NCBI RefSeq assembly: GCF_014646515.1 | Contig: NZ_BMNK01000009.1 | Coordinates: 1-64,000 of the forward strand | From: Nonomuraea glycinis | Lineage (GTDB): Bacteria; Actinomycetota; Actinomycetes; Streptosporangiales; Streptosporangiaceae | Direction of reading: 5' to 3' | Length of the DNA stretch: 64,000 bases | Shown here: one piece after another, positions 17,298-26,558 of the stretch | Layout of the letters: every line of letters begins with the position of its first letter | How positions within the stretch are numbered: position 1 is the stretch's first letter | Position numbers and translations under genes: made by a program | Notes under the pieces: model-generated | Database searches by the model: none | What the model saw: only the letters and a program-made list of their open reading frames with translations | What the model was told of the DNA's origin: nothing

Positions 17298-17467
17298 ACT
17301 GACCCCGCCGTTCAGGACATCCTTTACGGCCGGCCCGGGAGGGCCCAGTCACCGTAAGTGGCTGAGGTCTGTCCAGGGGAACGGTTCCCCGGTGGAGCGG
17401 GCGCGGCGCCGTTACGTGCGCGAGGTGGGCCGGTCAAGTGGTCATAGAGGGTGATCTGAGCCACAAA

Positions 17468-17505
17468 TTGACATCGTTGTCATCGGTCTTTCGACGGCAT
17501 AGTGT
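17468..17505 (+). promoter_or_regulatory. Candidate promoter/operator of the ROK kinase
   Basis: The perfect inverted repeat TGACA-TCGT-TGTCA (17469-17482) includes TTGTCA, which can serve as a -35, with TAGTGT (17500-17505) 17 bases further as a weak -10. A repressor bound to the palindrome would block this promoter. The rest of the spacer (17298-17467) shows no gene. Confidence 0.35.
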
Positions 17506-17591
17506 GACGGACGCCAGCATCTCGCTCATCGAGGGGTGACCTTGTCCGCTCGCCTGCCGTCCGTGGAGCCCGACAACCACCACGAACACTG

Positions 17592-18551
17592 ATGACTCAC
17601 GTACTCGCCATCGACATCGGAGGAACCAAGCTCGCCGCCGCACTGGTGGACGAGGGAGGCTCCGTACTGCGCTCCGCCACCCGCCCCACCCCGCGCGAGG
17701 ACGTCATGGCCTCGCTCGCCACCCTGATCAAGGAGGTGTCCGAGGGCGGGCCCGAGCCGAGCGCCGCCGGGATCGGCTGCGCCGGGCCGTTGGACCTGGC
17801 CGCCGGCACGGTCAGCCCGGTGAACATGCCGAGCTGGCGCGGCTTCCCGCTGCGTGACCAGGTGCGCGAGCTGACCGGCCTGCCCACGGTCCTCGCCGGT
17901 GACGCCCAGTGCATGGCGCTCGGCGAGCACTGGCTGGGCGCCGGCCGGGGCAGCGCGGCACTGCTCGGCATCGTGGTGTCCACGGGCATCGGCGGCGGCC
18001 TGGTGATCGGCGGCCGGCCGCTGCTGGGCCCCACCGGCAACGCCGGCCATGTGGGCCACATGACGGTCGACCCGTACGGCGAGCGCTGTGAGTGCGGCGG
18101 GCGCGGCTGCGTGGAGCGTTACTCCAGCGGCCCGAACATGGTCCGCTGGGCCCTGGAGAACGGCTGGACCCCGGCCGAGGCGGCCCCACCACGCGACAGG
18201 GCGTGCGGCGGCACGGGAGTGGCACCGGCGAGAGCCGACGCGCGCCTGCTCGCTCAGGACGCGGCGGCCGGGAACGTGGTCGCGGTGGCCGCGTTCGCGC
18301 GGGGCGCCACGGCGCTGGCCGGGATGATCGCCGCCACGGCCGCCGCCACGGAGGTGAGCACGGTCGTCATCGGCGGTGGCGTCTCGGGGGCCGGGCCGGT
18401 GCTGTTCGAGCCGCTGGCACGGGCACTCGACGACATCGGCGGCCTGCCGTTCGTCCGGGCGGTCCGGGTGGAGCAGACCACCCTGGGAGTGCAAGCCGGC
18501 CTCGCCGGAGCCGCCAAGCTGGCCTGGGACTACTCGCGCTCGGCGACCTGA
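17592..18551 (+). CDS. ROK-family sugar kinase
   Basis: The 319-residue protein has the N-terminal phosphate-binding loop AIDIGGTKLAAALVD and the ROK zinc site: His in GNAGHVGHMTVD plus the cysteines of CECGGRGCVE. It lacks an N-terminal DNA-binding domain, so it is a kinase rather than a ROK repressor. Substrate may be glucose, N-acetylglucosamine or N-acetylmannosamine; sequence reading alone does not decide. A stretch at about 190-220 is richer in charged residues than usual. The 3' end overlaps the small convergent membrane gene by 22 bases. A repeat-rich regulatory region lies upstream. Confidence 0.88.
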   Translation: MTHVLAIDIGGTKLAAALVDEGGSVLRSATRPTPREDVMASLATLIKEVSEGGPEPSAAGIGCAGPLDLAAGTVSPVNMPSWRGFPLRDQVRELTGLPTVLAGDAQCMALGEHWLGAGRGSAALLGIVVSTGIGGGLVIGGRPLLGPTGNAGHVGHMTVDPYGERCECGGRGCVERYSSGPNMVRWALENGWTPAEAAPPRDRACGGTGVAPARADARLLAQDAAAGNVVAVAAFARGATALAGMIAATAAATEVSTVVIGGGVSGAGPVLFEPLARALDDIGGLPFVRAVRVEQTTLGVQAGLAGAAKLAWDYSRSAT

Positions 18552-18712
18552 GCCTCGCGGCGCTCGATGATCCTGCGGGTGAACGGGATGTACTCGACCA
18601 CGCGTCCGCCGAGGTAGGCCCCGGCGAAGGCGAGCAGGATGAGCACGAACGGGCTGGTGGCGAACCCGTTCACCGCGAGCAAGGCATGCAGGATTGCGTC
18701 AAGCATGGTCAT
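18530..18712 (-). CDS. Small single-span membrane protein
   Basis: A protein of about 60 residues with one strong hydrophobic segment (roughly 8-36) and a charged C-terminus (RRIIERREAQ). The ATG at 18712 is chosen because GGAG lies 7 bases upstream; the frame is open to 18772. No family was recognised. It overlaps the ROK kinase tail-to-tail. The topology suggests a membrane-anchored peptide with a cytoplasmic tail. Confidence 0.6.
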   Translation of the reverse strand: MTMLDAILHALLAVNGFATSPFVLILLAFAGAYLGGRVVEYIPFTRRIIERREAQVAERE

Positions 18713-18794
18713 ATAGGACTCCATGGGAAGAAACGCGCAACGGCGGGTAAAGAGTAACCCTGCTGTTGGCATGCTCGCGGCGTTTTTCCGTGGC

Positions 18795-18825
18795 GCGGGT
18801 GACCCGGGGCGGCCGGGTCACCCGC
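18795..18825 (-). terminator. Strong hairpin after purH
   Basis: A perfect 13-bp stem (GCGGGTGACCCGG and its complement) with a 5-base loop lies 6 bases past the purH stop. There is no U-run on the minus strand, so it may end transcription in a factor-assisted way or protect the mRNA. Confidence 0.5.
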
Positions 18826-18831
18826 GGTTGA

Positions 18832-20382
18832 TCAGTGGAAGAAGTGGCGCGTGCCGGTGAAGTAGAGGGTGACGCCGGCCTTCTCCAGAGCCTCGATGAC
18901 CTCCTGGTCCCGCACCGAGCCGCCCGGCTGCACGATGGCCTTGACCCCCGCCTCGACCAGCACCTGCGGCCCGTCAGGGAACGGGAAGAAGGCGTCCGAC
19001 GCCGCCACCGAGCCCACCGCCCGCTCTCCTGCCCGGGTGACCGCCAGACGGCAGGAGTCGACCCGGTTGACCTGCCCCATGCCGACGCCCACCGTGGCCC
19101 GGTCGGCGGCCAGCAGGATCGCGTTGGACTTGACCGAACGGGCCGCCCGCCAGGCGAAGGCCAGGTCGGCCAGCAGCTCCGGCGAGGCGGGCTCCCCCGC
19201 CTTGAGGCTCCAGCTCTCGGGCGCGTCGCCCGGCGCCTGCAGCCGGTCCGTCTGCTGCACGAGCAGCCCGCCGTCGATCCGGCGGAACTCGGCCGCGTTG
19301 GCCGGCCCGCTCGGGCAGACCAGCAGCCGAAGGTTCTTCTTCTGCGTGAGTACGGCCAGCGCCTCCGGGTCGTAGGAGGGGGCCACCACCACTTCGGTGA
19401 ACACCTCGGCGATCTGCGTGGCCAGCTCGGCCGTGACCGCGCCGTTGACCGCGATCACGCCCCCGTAGGCGGAGACCGGGTCGCAGGCGTGTGCCTTGCG
19501 GTGGGCCTCGGCCACGTCGGCGCCGACGGCGATGCCGCACGGGTTCTGGTGCTTGATGATCGCCACGCACGGGTCGGCGAAGTCCCAGGCCGCCCGCCAC
19601 GCCGCGTCGGCGTCGAGGTAGTTGTTGTAGGACATCTCCTTGCCGTGCAGCTGCTCGGCGTTGGCCAGCCCGTCGTCGCCGGAGCTGTAGAGGGCGGCGC
19701 TCTGGTGCGGGTTCTCGCCGTAGCGCAGCTCGGCCTTGCGCTGCCAGGCGGCGCCCATGAAGGCCGGCCAGGGGCCGGACGCCTCTTCGGTGGCGTAGGC
19801 ACTGGCGAACCACGACGCCACGGCCACGTCGTAGGAGGCGCTGTGGGCGAAGGCGACGCCGGCCAGCCGCCTGCGCTCGGTCAGCGTGAAACCGCCCTGG
19901 TCGAGGGCGGCCAGCACGCCGTCGTAACCGGCGGGGTCGACCACCACGGCGCAGGTGCTGTGGTTCTTGGCGGCGCCGCGGATCATCGCGGGCCCGCCGA
20001 TGTCGATCTGCTCGACGCACTCCGCGTCGGACGCGCCCGAGGCCACCGTCTCCTGGAAGGGATAGAGGTTGACCACGACGAGCTGGAACGGGTCGATCTC
20101 CAGCTCGTCGAGCTGCGCCACGTGGTGCGGCTTGGTGAGGTCGGCCAGCAGCCCGGCGTGCACCCGCGGGTGCAGGGTCTTGACCCGCCCGTCGAGGCAC
20201 TCCGGGAATCCGGTGAGCTGCTCGACCTTGGTCACCGGGATGCCGTAGGACGCGATGGCGGCCGCGGTGCCGCCCGTCGACACGATCTCCACGCCCGCGC
20301 CGTCGAGGGCCCTGGCCAGCTCCTCCAGCCCCGACTTGTCGTACACGGCGATCAACGCGCGCCGGATGGCGATGCGAGTCAC
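18832..20382 (-). CDS. purH: AICAR transformylase/IMP cyclohydrolase PurH
   Basis: The 516-residue bifunctional enzyme carries out the last two steps of IMP synthesis. The N-terminal part (about 1-150) is the MGS-like cyclohydrolase domain (LIAVYDKSGLEELA, STGGTAAAI, DGRVKTLHPRVHAG); the rest is the transformylase (YGENPHQSAAL, KHQNPCGIAVG, and SDAFFPFPDG near the end). The GTG start overlaps the purN stop (GTGA) and has AGGAGG upstream. A longer reading frame to 20799 is not expected to be used. Formyl donor supply comes from FolD, encoded just downstream. Confidence 0.95.
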   Translation of the reverse strand: MTRIAIRRALIAVYDKSGLEELARALDGAGVEIVSTGGTAAAIASYGIPVTKVEQLTGFPECLDGRVKTLHPRVHAGLLADLTKPHHVAQLDELEIDPFQLVVVNLYPFQETVASGASDAECVEQIDIGGPAMIRGAAKNHSTCAVVVDPAGYDGVLAALDQGGFTLTERRRLAGVAFAHSASYDVAVASWFASAYATEEASGPWPAFMGAAWQRKAELRYGENPHQSAALYSSGDDGLANAEQLHGKEMSYNNYLDADAAWRAAWDFADPCVAIIKHQNPCGIAVGADVAEAHRKAHACDPVSAYGGVIAVNGAVTAELATQIAEVFTEVVVAPSYDPEALAVLTQKKNLRLLVCPSGPANAAEFRRIDGGLLVQQTDRLQAPGDAPESWSLKAGEPASPELLADLAFAWRAARSVKSNAILLAADRATVGVGMGQVNRVDSCRLAVTRAGERAVGSVAASDAFFPFPDGPQVLVEAGVKAIVQPGGSVRDQEVIEALEKAGVTLYFTGTRHFFH

Positions 20383-21008
20383 TTGCTTTCCCCTCCTGAT
20401 GGGTTGCCTATGCGGACGATGCGTCCGCTGACCGTCCAGCCCTCCCGGGCCAACCGGCCGACGATGTCGACGAGCAGGCGGCGCTCGACGGTCTTGATGC
20501 GCTCGTGCAGCTCCGCCTCGTCGTCGTCGGGCAGCACGGGCACGGCCTCCTGGGCGACGATCGGGCCGGTGTCGACCCCCGCGTCGGCCAGCATCACGGT
20601 GCAGCCGGTCACCTTGACCCCGTGCGCCAGCGCGTCGCGCACGCCATGCGCGCCGGGGAAGGACGGCAGCAGCGCGGGGTGGGTGTTGAGCACGGGGACG
20701 GCGTCGAGCGTCGGGGCGCCGAGAATTTTCATGAATCCGGCCGAGACCACGAGGTCCGGCTTGTAAGAGGCGATCTCTTCCGCGATCGCCGCATCCCACT
20801 CCTGCCGAGACGGATAATCGCCTAGTTTGTGGACGAAAGTGGGCACTCCACTCCGCGAAGCTCTGGCCAGACCTTCGATGCCCTCCCGGTCCGCCCCTAC
20901 GGCCACCACCTGGGCGCCGTAGGAAGGATCGGCAGAAGCGTCCAGCAGGGCCTGTAGGTTTGTTCCAGAGCCGGAGACGAGAACGACGAGCCGCCCAGCC
21001 TTAGACAC
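20379..21008 (-). CDS. purN: Phosphoribosylglycinamide formyltransferase PurN
   Basis: The 209-residue enzyme transfers formyl from 10-formyl-THF to GAR in purine synthesis. SGSGTNLQALL binds phosphate; the catalytic Asn and His are in NTHPALLPSFPGAHG and the Asp in AGVDTGPI. GTG at 21008 is favoured because GGAG lies 5 bases upstream; a GTG six bases earlier is the alternative. It is translationally coupled to purH and divergent from the small membrane gene at 21083. Confidence 0.94.
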   Translation of the reverse strand: MSKAGRLVVLVSGSGTNLQALLDASADPSYGAQVVAVGADREGIEGLARASRSGVPTFVHKLGDYPSRQEWDAAIAEEIASYKPDLVVSAGFMKILGAPTLDAVPVLNTHPALLPSFPGAHGVRDALAHGVKVTGCTVMLADAGVDTGPIVAQEAVPVLPDDDEAELHERIKTVERRLLVDIVGRLAREGWTVSGRIVRIGNPSGGESK

Positions 21009-21082
21009 GCACACTCCAATGGGGATCCGTGGTGGGGCTGCCAGCGTATCTGTTCCTCGCCTGGCGACGCAGAGGAGGTCAG

Positions 21083-21502
21083 GTGTCGACACCGGTGCAA
21101 GCACCGGCCGGTCAGCAGCCCGCGGAGTCCGCGGGCCGCCGAGCGATCTGGTTGTCCATCGCAGCGCTGGCCATGACGTTCATGTTGCCCGCTGCCGGGC
21201 TGGTGATGGCGTTGTTCGCGATCGTGGCCGGGATCCGCGCGGTCCCGCTGCTGAAAGCCGCGGGCAAGCCCACCGGCGTGACCGCGGGCGGCATCGCCGT
21301 CGCGGCCGTCGCGCTGGCGCTGTCCGCCGCGACCACGGGCATGCAGCTCTATCTCATGAACGAGAACTCCGCCTACCAGGAGTGCATGAAGAGCGCGGGC
21401 ACCGTGTCATCCCAGGGCGAGTGCTTCGTTCAGTTCAAGGAGGCGGCCCAGAAGAAGCTGCCCCCCGACGTGCTGGAGCTCATCGGAGCGACCCGGCCCT
21501 AG
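21083..21502 (+). CDS. Small membrane protein with DUF4190-like helices
   Basis: A 139-residue protein: polar N-terminus (1-20), two hydrophobic segments (about 22-50 and 68-92), and a soluble C-terminal tail holding two cysteines that could form an external disulfide. The arrangement resembles DUF4190-type membrane proteins, of unknown function. The GTG at 21083 follows GAGGAGG at a good distance. It lies divergent from purN and tail-to-tail with perM; its stop lies inside the first copy of a 31-bp tandem repeat. Confidence 0.7.
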   Translation: MSTPVQAPAGQQPAESAGRRAIWLSIAALAMTFMLPAAGLVMALFAIVAGIRAVPLLKAAGKPTGVTAGGIAVAAVALALSAATTGMQLYLMNENSAYQECMKSAGTVSSQGECFVQFKEAAQKKLPPDVLELIGATRP

Positions 21503-21583
21503 CCGCGGTTCCCAGGCGTAGGCCTGGCCCTAGTCTCGGTCCCCAGGCGTAGGTCCGGCCCTAGTCGCGGTCCCAGGCGTAGG
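21495..21583. repeat. 31-bp tandem triplication at a tail-to-tail junction
   Basis: Three copies starting at 21495, 21526 and 21557 each contain GGCCCTAG, a variable GCGGT core and CCCAGGCGTAGG. The first holds the stop codon of the small membrane gene and the last the stop and final codons of perM. The unit is therefore the old junction of the two genes, where the shared CTAG would have ended both, copied in tandem. Confidence 0.8.
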
Positions 21584-23189
21584 GGTCGACGTAGATGACG
21601 TGACCGCCGCGATCGTCGGACTCGTCCACGATGTCCTTGCGCACCGGGACGGACTCGTCCAGCGGCAGGCGCGGACGGGCCTGGGAGAGCGTCTCGGCCG
21701 CGGCCGAGGCGTGCTCATCCTGCCAGTCGTCGCGGATGACCGGGATCGCCTGCGTGTCGGCCTCGGTGGCGTCCATCCAGTGGCCCGGCAGCGGCCGGGC
21801 GTCGGCCTCGGCCAGCCCCACCTTGCTCGCCGCCCTGGCGATCGCCGCCCCCGCCTTGCGGACCGGCACCGCGGCCTTGTCCAGCGGCACCCGGGCCCGC
21901 TTGTTGAGCAGCAGCAGGTTCGTCACCCCGGCGGAGATGCCCGAGGCCACGCCCACCTCCAGGGCGACCGACAGGGCCACCTCCCACGGGGACGGCCCGA
22001 CGGCCGTCAGCCGCCCGCCGCCGATCGGGCCACCGGACAGCGCCGCGAGCAGCCCCGTCACCAGTCCCGTCGTGACGCCGGTCAGGAAGCCCCACAACGG
22101 CGCGGCCTCGTACGAGGGAGAGGGCGACATCCTGGCGACCACGATGCCTGCCACGATCCCCGCCGCGAACGGCAGCGCGATCACCGCCATCATCCAGCCC
22201 GACACCGGACCGCTCTCGGGCAGCGCGCCGAGCAGCGGCAGGCTGGGCACCGTGCCGAGTTGCACGCCCGTGGGCGCGACGAGAGTGTCGGCCCCGACGG
22301 CGAACCCCGGGCCGGCGATGTAGGAAGAGGCCCAGATGACCCCGTTGAACAGATAGAGGGCCTGTACCAGCACGAGCAGCAGGCCGCCGACGAGCCCGGG
22401 GGCGAGCACGTCGGTCAGCTCGCGCACCTGGTCGAAGTGGATCACCACGGCCACCAGGACGAGCAGCAGCCCGGCCGCGATCAGGATCGTGGTGGCCACG
22501 GCCGTGCCCACGGTCAGCGCCCGCACCCGCTCCGGCAGCAGCCGCAGCATCGCCCGCCAGGGCCCGATCGTGCGCGCGATGGCCAGCACACCCGCCACGA
22601 ACGCCAGCAGGAAGTGGCTGAGCAGCGCCTCACCGATATAAGGCTGCGTGATCTCGTTGCGCGCGACCAGCGCGATCAACCCGGCCAGCAGCGCGTACGG
22701 CGCGGCCAGCGACACGCCGGCCTGGGCCACCAGGACGAGCTGGGCCCGCCGCCGGGCGTTGGCCTTCTCCCGCGGGCTGTTCTTGGGCAGCCTGGCGGGC
22801 AGCCGGAACCGCAGGTCGGCGTCGCGGGCCATCCAGCGGCCCGCCTTGTACAGCAGCAACGCCGGCAGGATCATCAACCCGATCGGCAGCAATCCGACCC
22901 TGCCGCCGGGCATCTCGAACCCGGCGTGGTGCGCGGCCAGCCAGATCTGCGCGGCCGTCCTGAACACCTCGGGCAGCCCGGACCCCAGCGCGCCACGCGG
23001 CGCGGCGATCCAGCCGACCAGGGTGAGCGTGGTGAGCACGGCAAGCCCGACGCCCAGCGTGCAGGCGGCGGCGAGCATCCCGGACACGGGCAGCGGCCGG
23101 CGTGTCCCGTCATCGTCACTCGAGACCCCGGGGAGTTTGCTGAGGACCGAACGAGGGGCGGCCCGCAGCTGGTCGAGTATCGCCGTCAC
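21561..23189 (-). CDS. perM: PerM-like integral membrane protein (DUF6350)
   Basis: A protein of about 542 residues with many hydrophobic segments across positions 35-430 and a polar C-terminal tail. Family and position fit PerM, which in Mycobacterium supports cell division and persistence and is encoded next to purN and purH as here. A GTG at 23189 is used; the frame is open to 23249 and neither start has a clear Shine-Dalgarno, so the N-terminus is uncertain. The Asp/Glu-rich tail ends in YAWDRD inside a tandem repeat. Confidence 0.75.
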   Translation of the reverse strand: MTAILDQLRAAPRSVLSKLPGVSSDDDGTRRPLPVSGMLAAACTLGVGLAVLTTLTLVGWIAAPRGALGSGLPEVFRTAAQIWLAAHHAGFEMPGGRVGLLPIGLMILPALLLYKAGRWMARDADLRFRLPARLPKNSPREKANARRRAQLVLVAQAGVSLAAPYALLAGLIALVARNEITQPYIGEALLSHFLLAFVAGVLAIARTIGPWRAMLRLLPERVRALTVGTAVATTILIAAGLLLVLVAVVIHFDQVRELTDVLAPGLVGGLLLVLVQALYLFNGVIWASSYIAGPGFAVGADTLVAPTGVQLGTVPSLPLLGALPESGPVSGWMMAVIALPFAAGIVAGIVVARMSPSPSYEAAPLWGFLTGVTTGLVTGLLAALSGGPIGGGRLTAVGPSPWEVALSVALEVGVASGISAGVTNLLLLNKRARVPLDKAAVPVRKAGAAIARAASKVGLAEADARPLPGHWMDATEADTQAIPVIRDDWQDEHASAAAETLSQARPRLPLDESVPVRKDIVDESDDRGGHVIYVDPYAWDRD

Positions 23190-23365
23190 AACAGTGATTT
23201 TCTCAATCTTTCCCGACCACCGCTTGGTTGACGCGCCGCCCTGAACCACTTTGTGAGCCGTTTCAAGATCAAACCTGGCTCTGGCGACGGTTAAGGAACC
23301 TTAAATCACCGTACGTAGTCCGTACGGCACCTTCTCGGGCACGGAAGCCCGGCGCCAAAGGGAAA

Positions 23366-23396
23366 GCCCCGCGCGGTGAGAGATCACCGGCGGGGC
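23366..23396 (-). terminator. Terminator of sucD
   Basis: A stem of 13 pairs with one bulged base and a GAGA loop lies about 20 bases past the sucD stop. On the minus strand it is followed by TTTCCCTTT. It should end the sucCD transcript before perM. Confidence 0.7.
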
Positions 23397-23414
23397 CTTC
23401 ACCGTTGAGTGGAG

Positions 23415-24290
23415 TCAGCGCGACTGCATGACCTCGCGCATCAGCCGGGCCGTCTCGGAGGGGGTCTTGCCGACGCGGACGCCGACCTTCTCCAGGGCCT
23501 CCTTCTTGGCCTGGGCGGTGCCGGCGGAGCCCGACACGATCGCGCCCGCGTGGCCCATGGTCTTGCCCTCGGGCGCGGTGAAGCCCGCGACGTAGGCGAC
23601 GACCGGCTTGGTGACGTACTGCTCGATGTAGGCGGCGGCCCGCTCCTCGGCGTCGCCGCCGATCTCGCCGATCATCACGATCGCGTCGGTGCCCGGGTCC
23701 TCCTGGAAGGCCTGCAGGGCGTCGATGTGCGTGGTGCCGATGACCGGGTCGCCGCCGATGCCGACGGCCGTGGAGAAGCCGAAGTCACGCAGCTCGTACA
23801 TGAGCTGGTAGGTCAGCGTGCCGGACTTGGACACCAGGCCGATGCGGCCGGCCGTGGTGATGTCGGCGGGGATGATGCCGGCGTTGGACGCGCCCGGCGA
23901 GGCGATGCCGGGGCAGTTGGGGCCGATGATGCGGGTCTTGTTGCCCTTGGACACCGCGTACGCCCAGAACTCGGTCGAGTCGTGGACCGGCACACCCTCG
24001 GTGATCACCACGCAGAGCGGGATCTCCGCGTCGATGGCCTCCTTGACGGCGTCCTTGGTGAACGCCGGCGGCACGAACACCACCGACACGTCGGCGCGCG
24101 TCTTCTCGATGGCCTCCTTGACCGTGCCGAACACGGGCAGACCCTCGTGCGTGGTGCCGGCCTTGCGCGCGTTGACGCCGCCGACCACGCGGGCTCCGGA
24201 GGCGAGCATGCGCCGGGTGTGCTTGGTGCCCTCGCCACCGGTCATGCCCTGAACGATGATCTTGCTGTTTTCCGTCAGCCAGATGGCCAT
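23415..24290 (-). CDS. sucD: Succinyl-CoA synthetase alpha subunit
   Basis: The 291-residue subunit binds CoA (GMTGGEGTKHTRRML region) and carries the phospho-histidine in KTMGHAGAIVSGSAG near residue 245. With SucC it converts succinyl-CoA to succinate with substrate-level phosphorylation. It begins 3 bases after the sucC stop, so the two are co-transcribed. Length and motifs are normal for the family. Confidence 0.96.
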   Translation of the reverse strand: MAIWLTENSKIIVQGMTGGEGTKHTRRMLASGARVVGGVNARKAGTTHEGLPVFGTVKEAIEKTRADVSVVFVPPAFTKDAVKEAIDAEIPLCVVITEGVPVHDSTEFWAYAVSKGNKTRIIGPNCPGIASPGASNAGIIPADITTAGRIGLVSKSGTLTYQLMYELRDFGFSTAVGIGGDPVIGTTHIDALQAFQEDPGTDAIVMIGEIGGDAEERAAAYIEQYVTKPVVAYVAGFTAPEGKTMGHAGAIVSGSAGTAQAKKEALEKVGVRVGKTPSETARLMREVMQSR

Positions 24291-24293
24291 GAC

Positions 24294-25475
24294 TCACACA
24301 CCTACCGAAGCGAGCTCGGCGACCCGCTTGGCCGCGTCGTCCATCGTGTCCACCAACTCGACCCGCGGGAGTGCGGCGTCGGCCAGAATCTGCCGCCCGA
24401 GCTGGGCGTTGTTGCCGTCGAGGCGGACCACCAGCGGGTGGGTCACCGCCTCGCCACGGCTCTCCAGCAGCTTGAACGCCGAGACGATGCCGTTGGCCAC
24501 GGCGTCGCAGGCGGTGATCCCGCCGAAGACGTTCACGAAGATCGACTTGACCGACGGGTCGGAGATGATGATCTCCAGGCCCGCGGCCATCACCTCGGCC
24601 GAGGCGCCGCCGCCGATGTCGAGGAAGTTGGCCGGGGACGGCTTGCCCGGGAAGGCCTCGCCGGCGTAGGCCACCACGTCGAGCGTGGACATGACCAGGC
24701 CCGCGCCGTTGCCGATGATGCCGACGTCGCCGTCGAGCTTGACGTAGTTGAGGTCCTTGGCCTTGGCCGCGGCCTCCAGAGGGTCCTCGGCCGACTTGTC
24801 GGCGTAACCCTCATGGTCCGGCTGGCGGAAGACGGCGTTGTCGTCAAGAGTGACCTTGCCGTCCAGCGCCTTCACCTCGCCGTCGGCCGACAGGATCATG
24901 GGATTGACCTCGACCAGCGTGGCGTCCTCGTCCACGAAGGCGCACCAGAGCTTCTCGATGAGCTCGGCCGCGCCGTCGAGCGACTTCTCCGGCAGCCCGC
25001 CGGCCTGGGCGATCTCGCGCCCCTTGGCCCGGTCGACGCCGGTCAGCGCCGAGACCGGCACCTTGGCGACCTTCTCCGGAGCGCTGTGGGCCACCTCTTC
25101 GATGTCCATGCCGCCGGCCGCCGAGCAGATCGCGAGGAACGTACGGTTCGCGCGGTCGAGCAGGAAGGAGAAGTAATATTCCTCCTCGATCGCGCTGGCC
25201 TCCTCCACGAGCACCTTGTGCACCGTGTGGCCCTTGATGTCCATACCGAGAATGGCGGTCGCCTTCTCGACGGCGTCGGCCGCGTCATCGGCCACCTTGA
25301 CGCCGCCGGCCTTGCCACGGCCGCCGGTCTTTACCTGAGCCTTGACGACAACGCGCCCTGTCAGCTCTTGCGCCGCCGCTCGCACCTCCTCCACGGTGTG
25401 AGCGACGATGCCGCGTGGCACCGGAATGCCGTAGTCCGCGAAGAGCTCCTTCGCCTGATGTTCGAACAGGTCCAC
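24294..25475 (-). CDS. sucC: Succinyl-CoA synthetase beta subunit
   Basis: The 393-residue ATP-grasp subunit opens with MDLFEHQAKELFADYGIPVP and contains the nucleotide-binding KAQVKTGGRGKAGGVK and ANFLDIGGGAS with the glycine loop near the subunit interface. It binds nucleotide and succinate in the TCA enzyme. GTG start with GGACGGA upstream. The upstream 279-base spacer carries the sucCD promoter and that of the next, divergent gene; no further gene was seen in it. Confidence 0.96.
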   Translation of the reverse strand: MDLFEHQAKELFADYGIPVPRGIVAHTVEEVRAAAQELTGRVVVKAQVKTGGRGKAGGVKVADDAADAVEKATAILGMDIKGHTVHKVLVEEASAIEEEYYFSFLLDRANRTFLAICSAAGGMDIEEVAHSAPEKVAKVPVSALTGVDRAKGREIAQAGGLPEKSLDGAAELIEKLWCAFVDEDATLVEVNPMILSADGEVKALDGKVTLDDNAVFRQPDHEGYADKSAEDPLEAAAKAKDLNYVKLDGDVGIIGNGAGLVMSTLDVVAYAGEAFPGKPSPANFLDIGGGASAEVMAAGLEIIISDPSVKSIFVNVFGGITACDAVANGIVSAFKLLESRGEAVTHPLVVRLDGNNAQLGRQILADAALPRVELVDTMDDAAKRVAELASVGV

Positions 25476-25754
25476 GAGGGTCCGTCCTTGCTTAATCCGA
25501 CTGATGTTCGACGGCCCGGGCTACCCCGCGCATGCCGGGCGTTTCCGCCAGTGAAGCCTAGCCCCAAGCTTGACCCTCCCAGGTCATCGGGTGGCCGATA
25601 TGCCGCGATGTGACGGTGATCTCACTTCGGCGAGGCACCCTCTGCACGGAAAGTGCACCCATTCACCGAAAAATACGGCGACGCCCGATATATGGTCGTG
25701 ATCTTTGATTGGCATGATCCGTTGTCCGTCGTCATTCATCCTAAAAGGATCCGC

Positions 25755-26558
25755 ATGAAGCGAATCATCGCCGGGCTGGCGTTGGGCGCGTCGACGCTGG
25801 TCACGGTGGCACCAGCGCAGGCCGCGCCCATCAGCCCGGTCGAAGCGCTGGAAAAGCAGTTAGCACCTGGACGCGGAGTGCGAACCTCAGTTACTGACCG
25901 TGACTTGAGCAAGCCGAGCGTTATCGCCCGGAGCACAGGAACATGGGAATTCGGGAAAGCCGGTGCCATCGCCTCCGACCTGACCACGCGTTACCAGCGC
26001 GGAAAGGGCGTGAAGAAGTCCGTGTGGGACGAGTACGCCCCATGGACTCCTGAACGCGCACTCGTCCGCGGCGGCTACAAGTACGTCCAAGGGGGCCCCT
26101 TTGACGCGTACCTGCCCGAAGGCGAGAAGTGGATCCGTTACGGGCCCGGCTTTCGCCCCAGCACCGGCTTCGTCGACATCTTCCATGCCAAGCAGTTCAG
26201 GAAGCTTGTGGCGGACGCCAAGTACGTCAAGGGCTCCTACCGGGGCTCCATCACCTTCAAAGAACTGATGAAGCTGAAGGGCGAGAAGGTTCACAGCGAC
26301 GTGGGCAAGTCCACGATCGACTATCTGCTGGAGACCGACTCCAGGGATCTGGTGCGCAGGATGGTGAGCAGGTGGACTTGGCGCTTCGGCACCACCCGCC
26401 CCAACGTGACTCTCACCGAGACACGCTTCACCGACTGGGGTGCCAAGGTGGCGATCAAGACGCCACCCGAGTCGGAGTGGATCGACGGCATGACCCTCGA
26501 CGAAACCCCGCAGGATCCGGCGAATAACTCGATCGACTTGCTCGGCCAGAACCGATAG
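25755..26558 (+). CDS. Secreted LolA/LprG-like protein, copy 1
   Basis: A 267-residue protein with a Sec signal (MKRIIAGLALGAS..., cleavage likely after AQA near residue 24). No lipobox Cys is present. The C-terminal TDWGAKVAIKTPPESEW resembles the ending of actinobacterial LolA/LppX-LprAFG-fold proteins, which bind lipids. It shares this ending, an early KQL(A/V)PG(R/K)GV motif and overall plan with the next gene, so the two are paralogues. ATG at 25755 has AAAAGGAT upstream; an in-frame extension to 25653 is unlikely. Function unknown. Confidence 0.75.
   Translation: MKRIIAGLALGASTLVTVAPAQAAPISPVEALEKQLAPGRGVRTSVTDRDLSKPSVIARSTGTWEFGKAGAIASDLTTRYQRGKGVKKSVWDEYAPWTPERALVRGGYKYVQGGPFDAYLPEGEKWIRYGPGFRPSTGFVDIFHAKQFRKLVADAKYVKGSYRGSITFKELMKLKGEKVHSDVGKSTIDYLLETDSRDLVRRMVSRWTWRFGTTRPNVTLTETRFTDWGAKVAIKTPPESEWIDGMTLDETPQDPANNSIDLLGQNR

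Noticed and set aside
17161..17591. A gene or riboswitch in the spacer between folD and the ROK kinase
   Set aside because: No frame with a ribosome site or coding-like composition; the repeats are short protein-binding-type boxes, not an RNA fold that I recognise.
18835..20766. A 643-residue open frame opposite purH
   Set aside because: It mirrors purH codon structure and shows no family motif; purH is certain.
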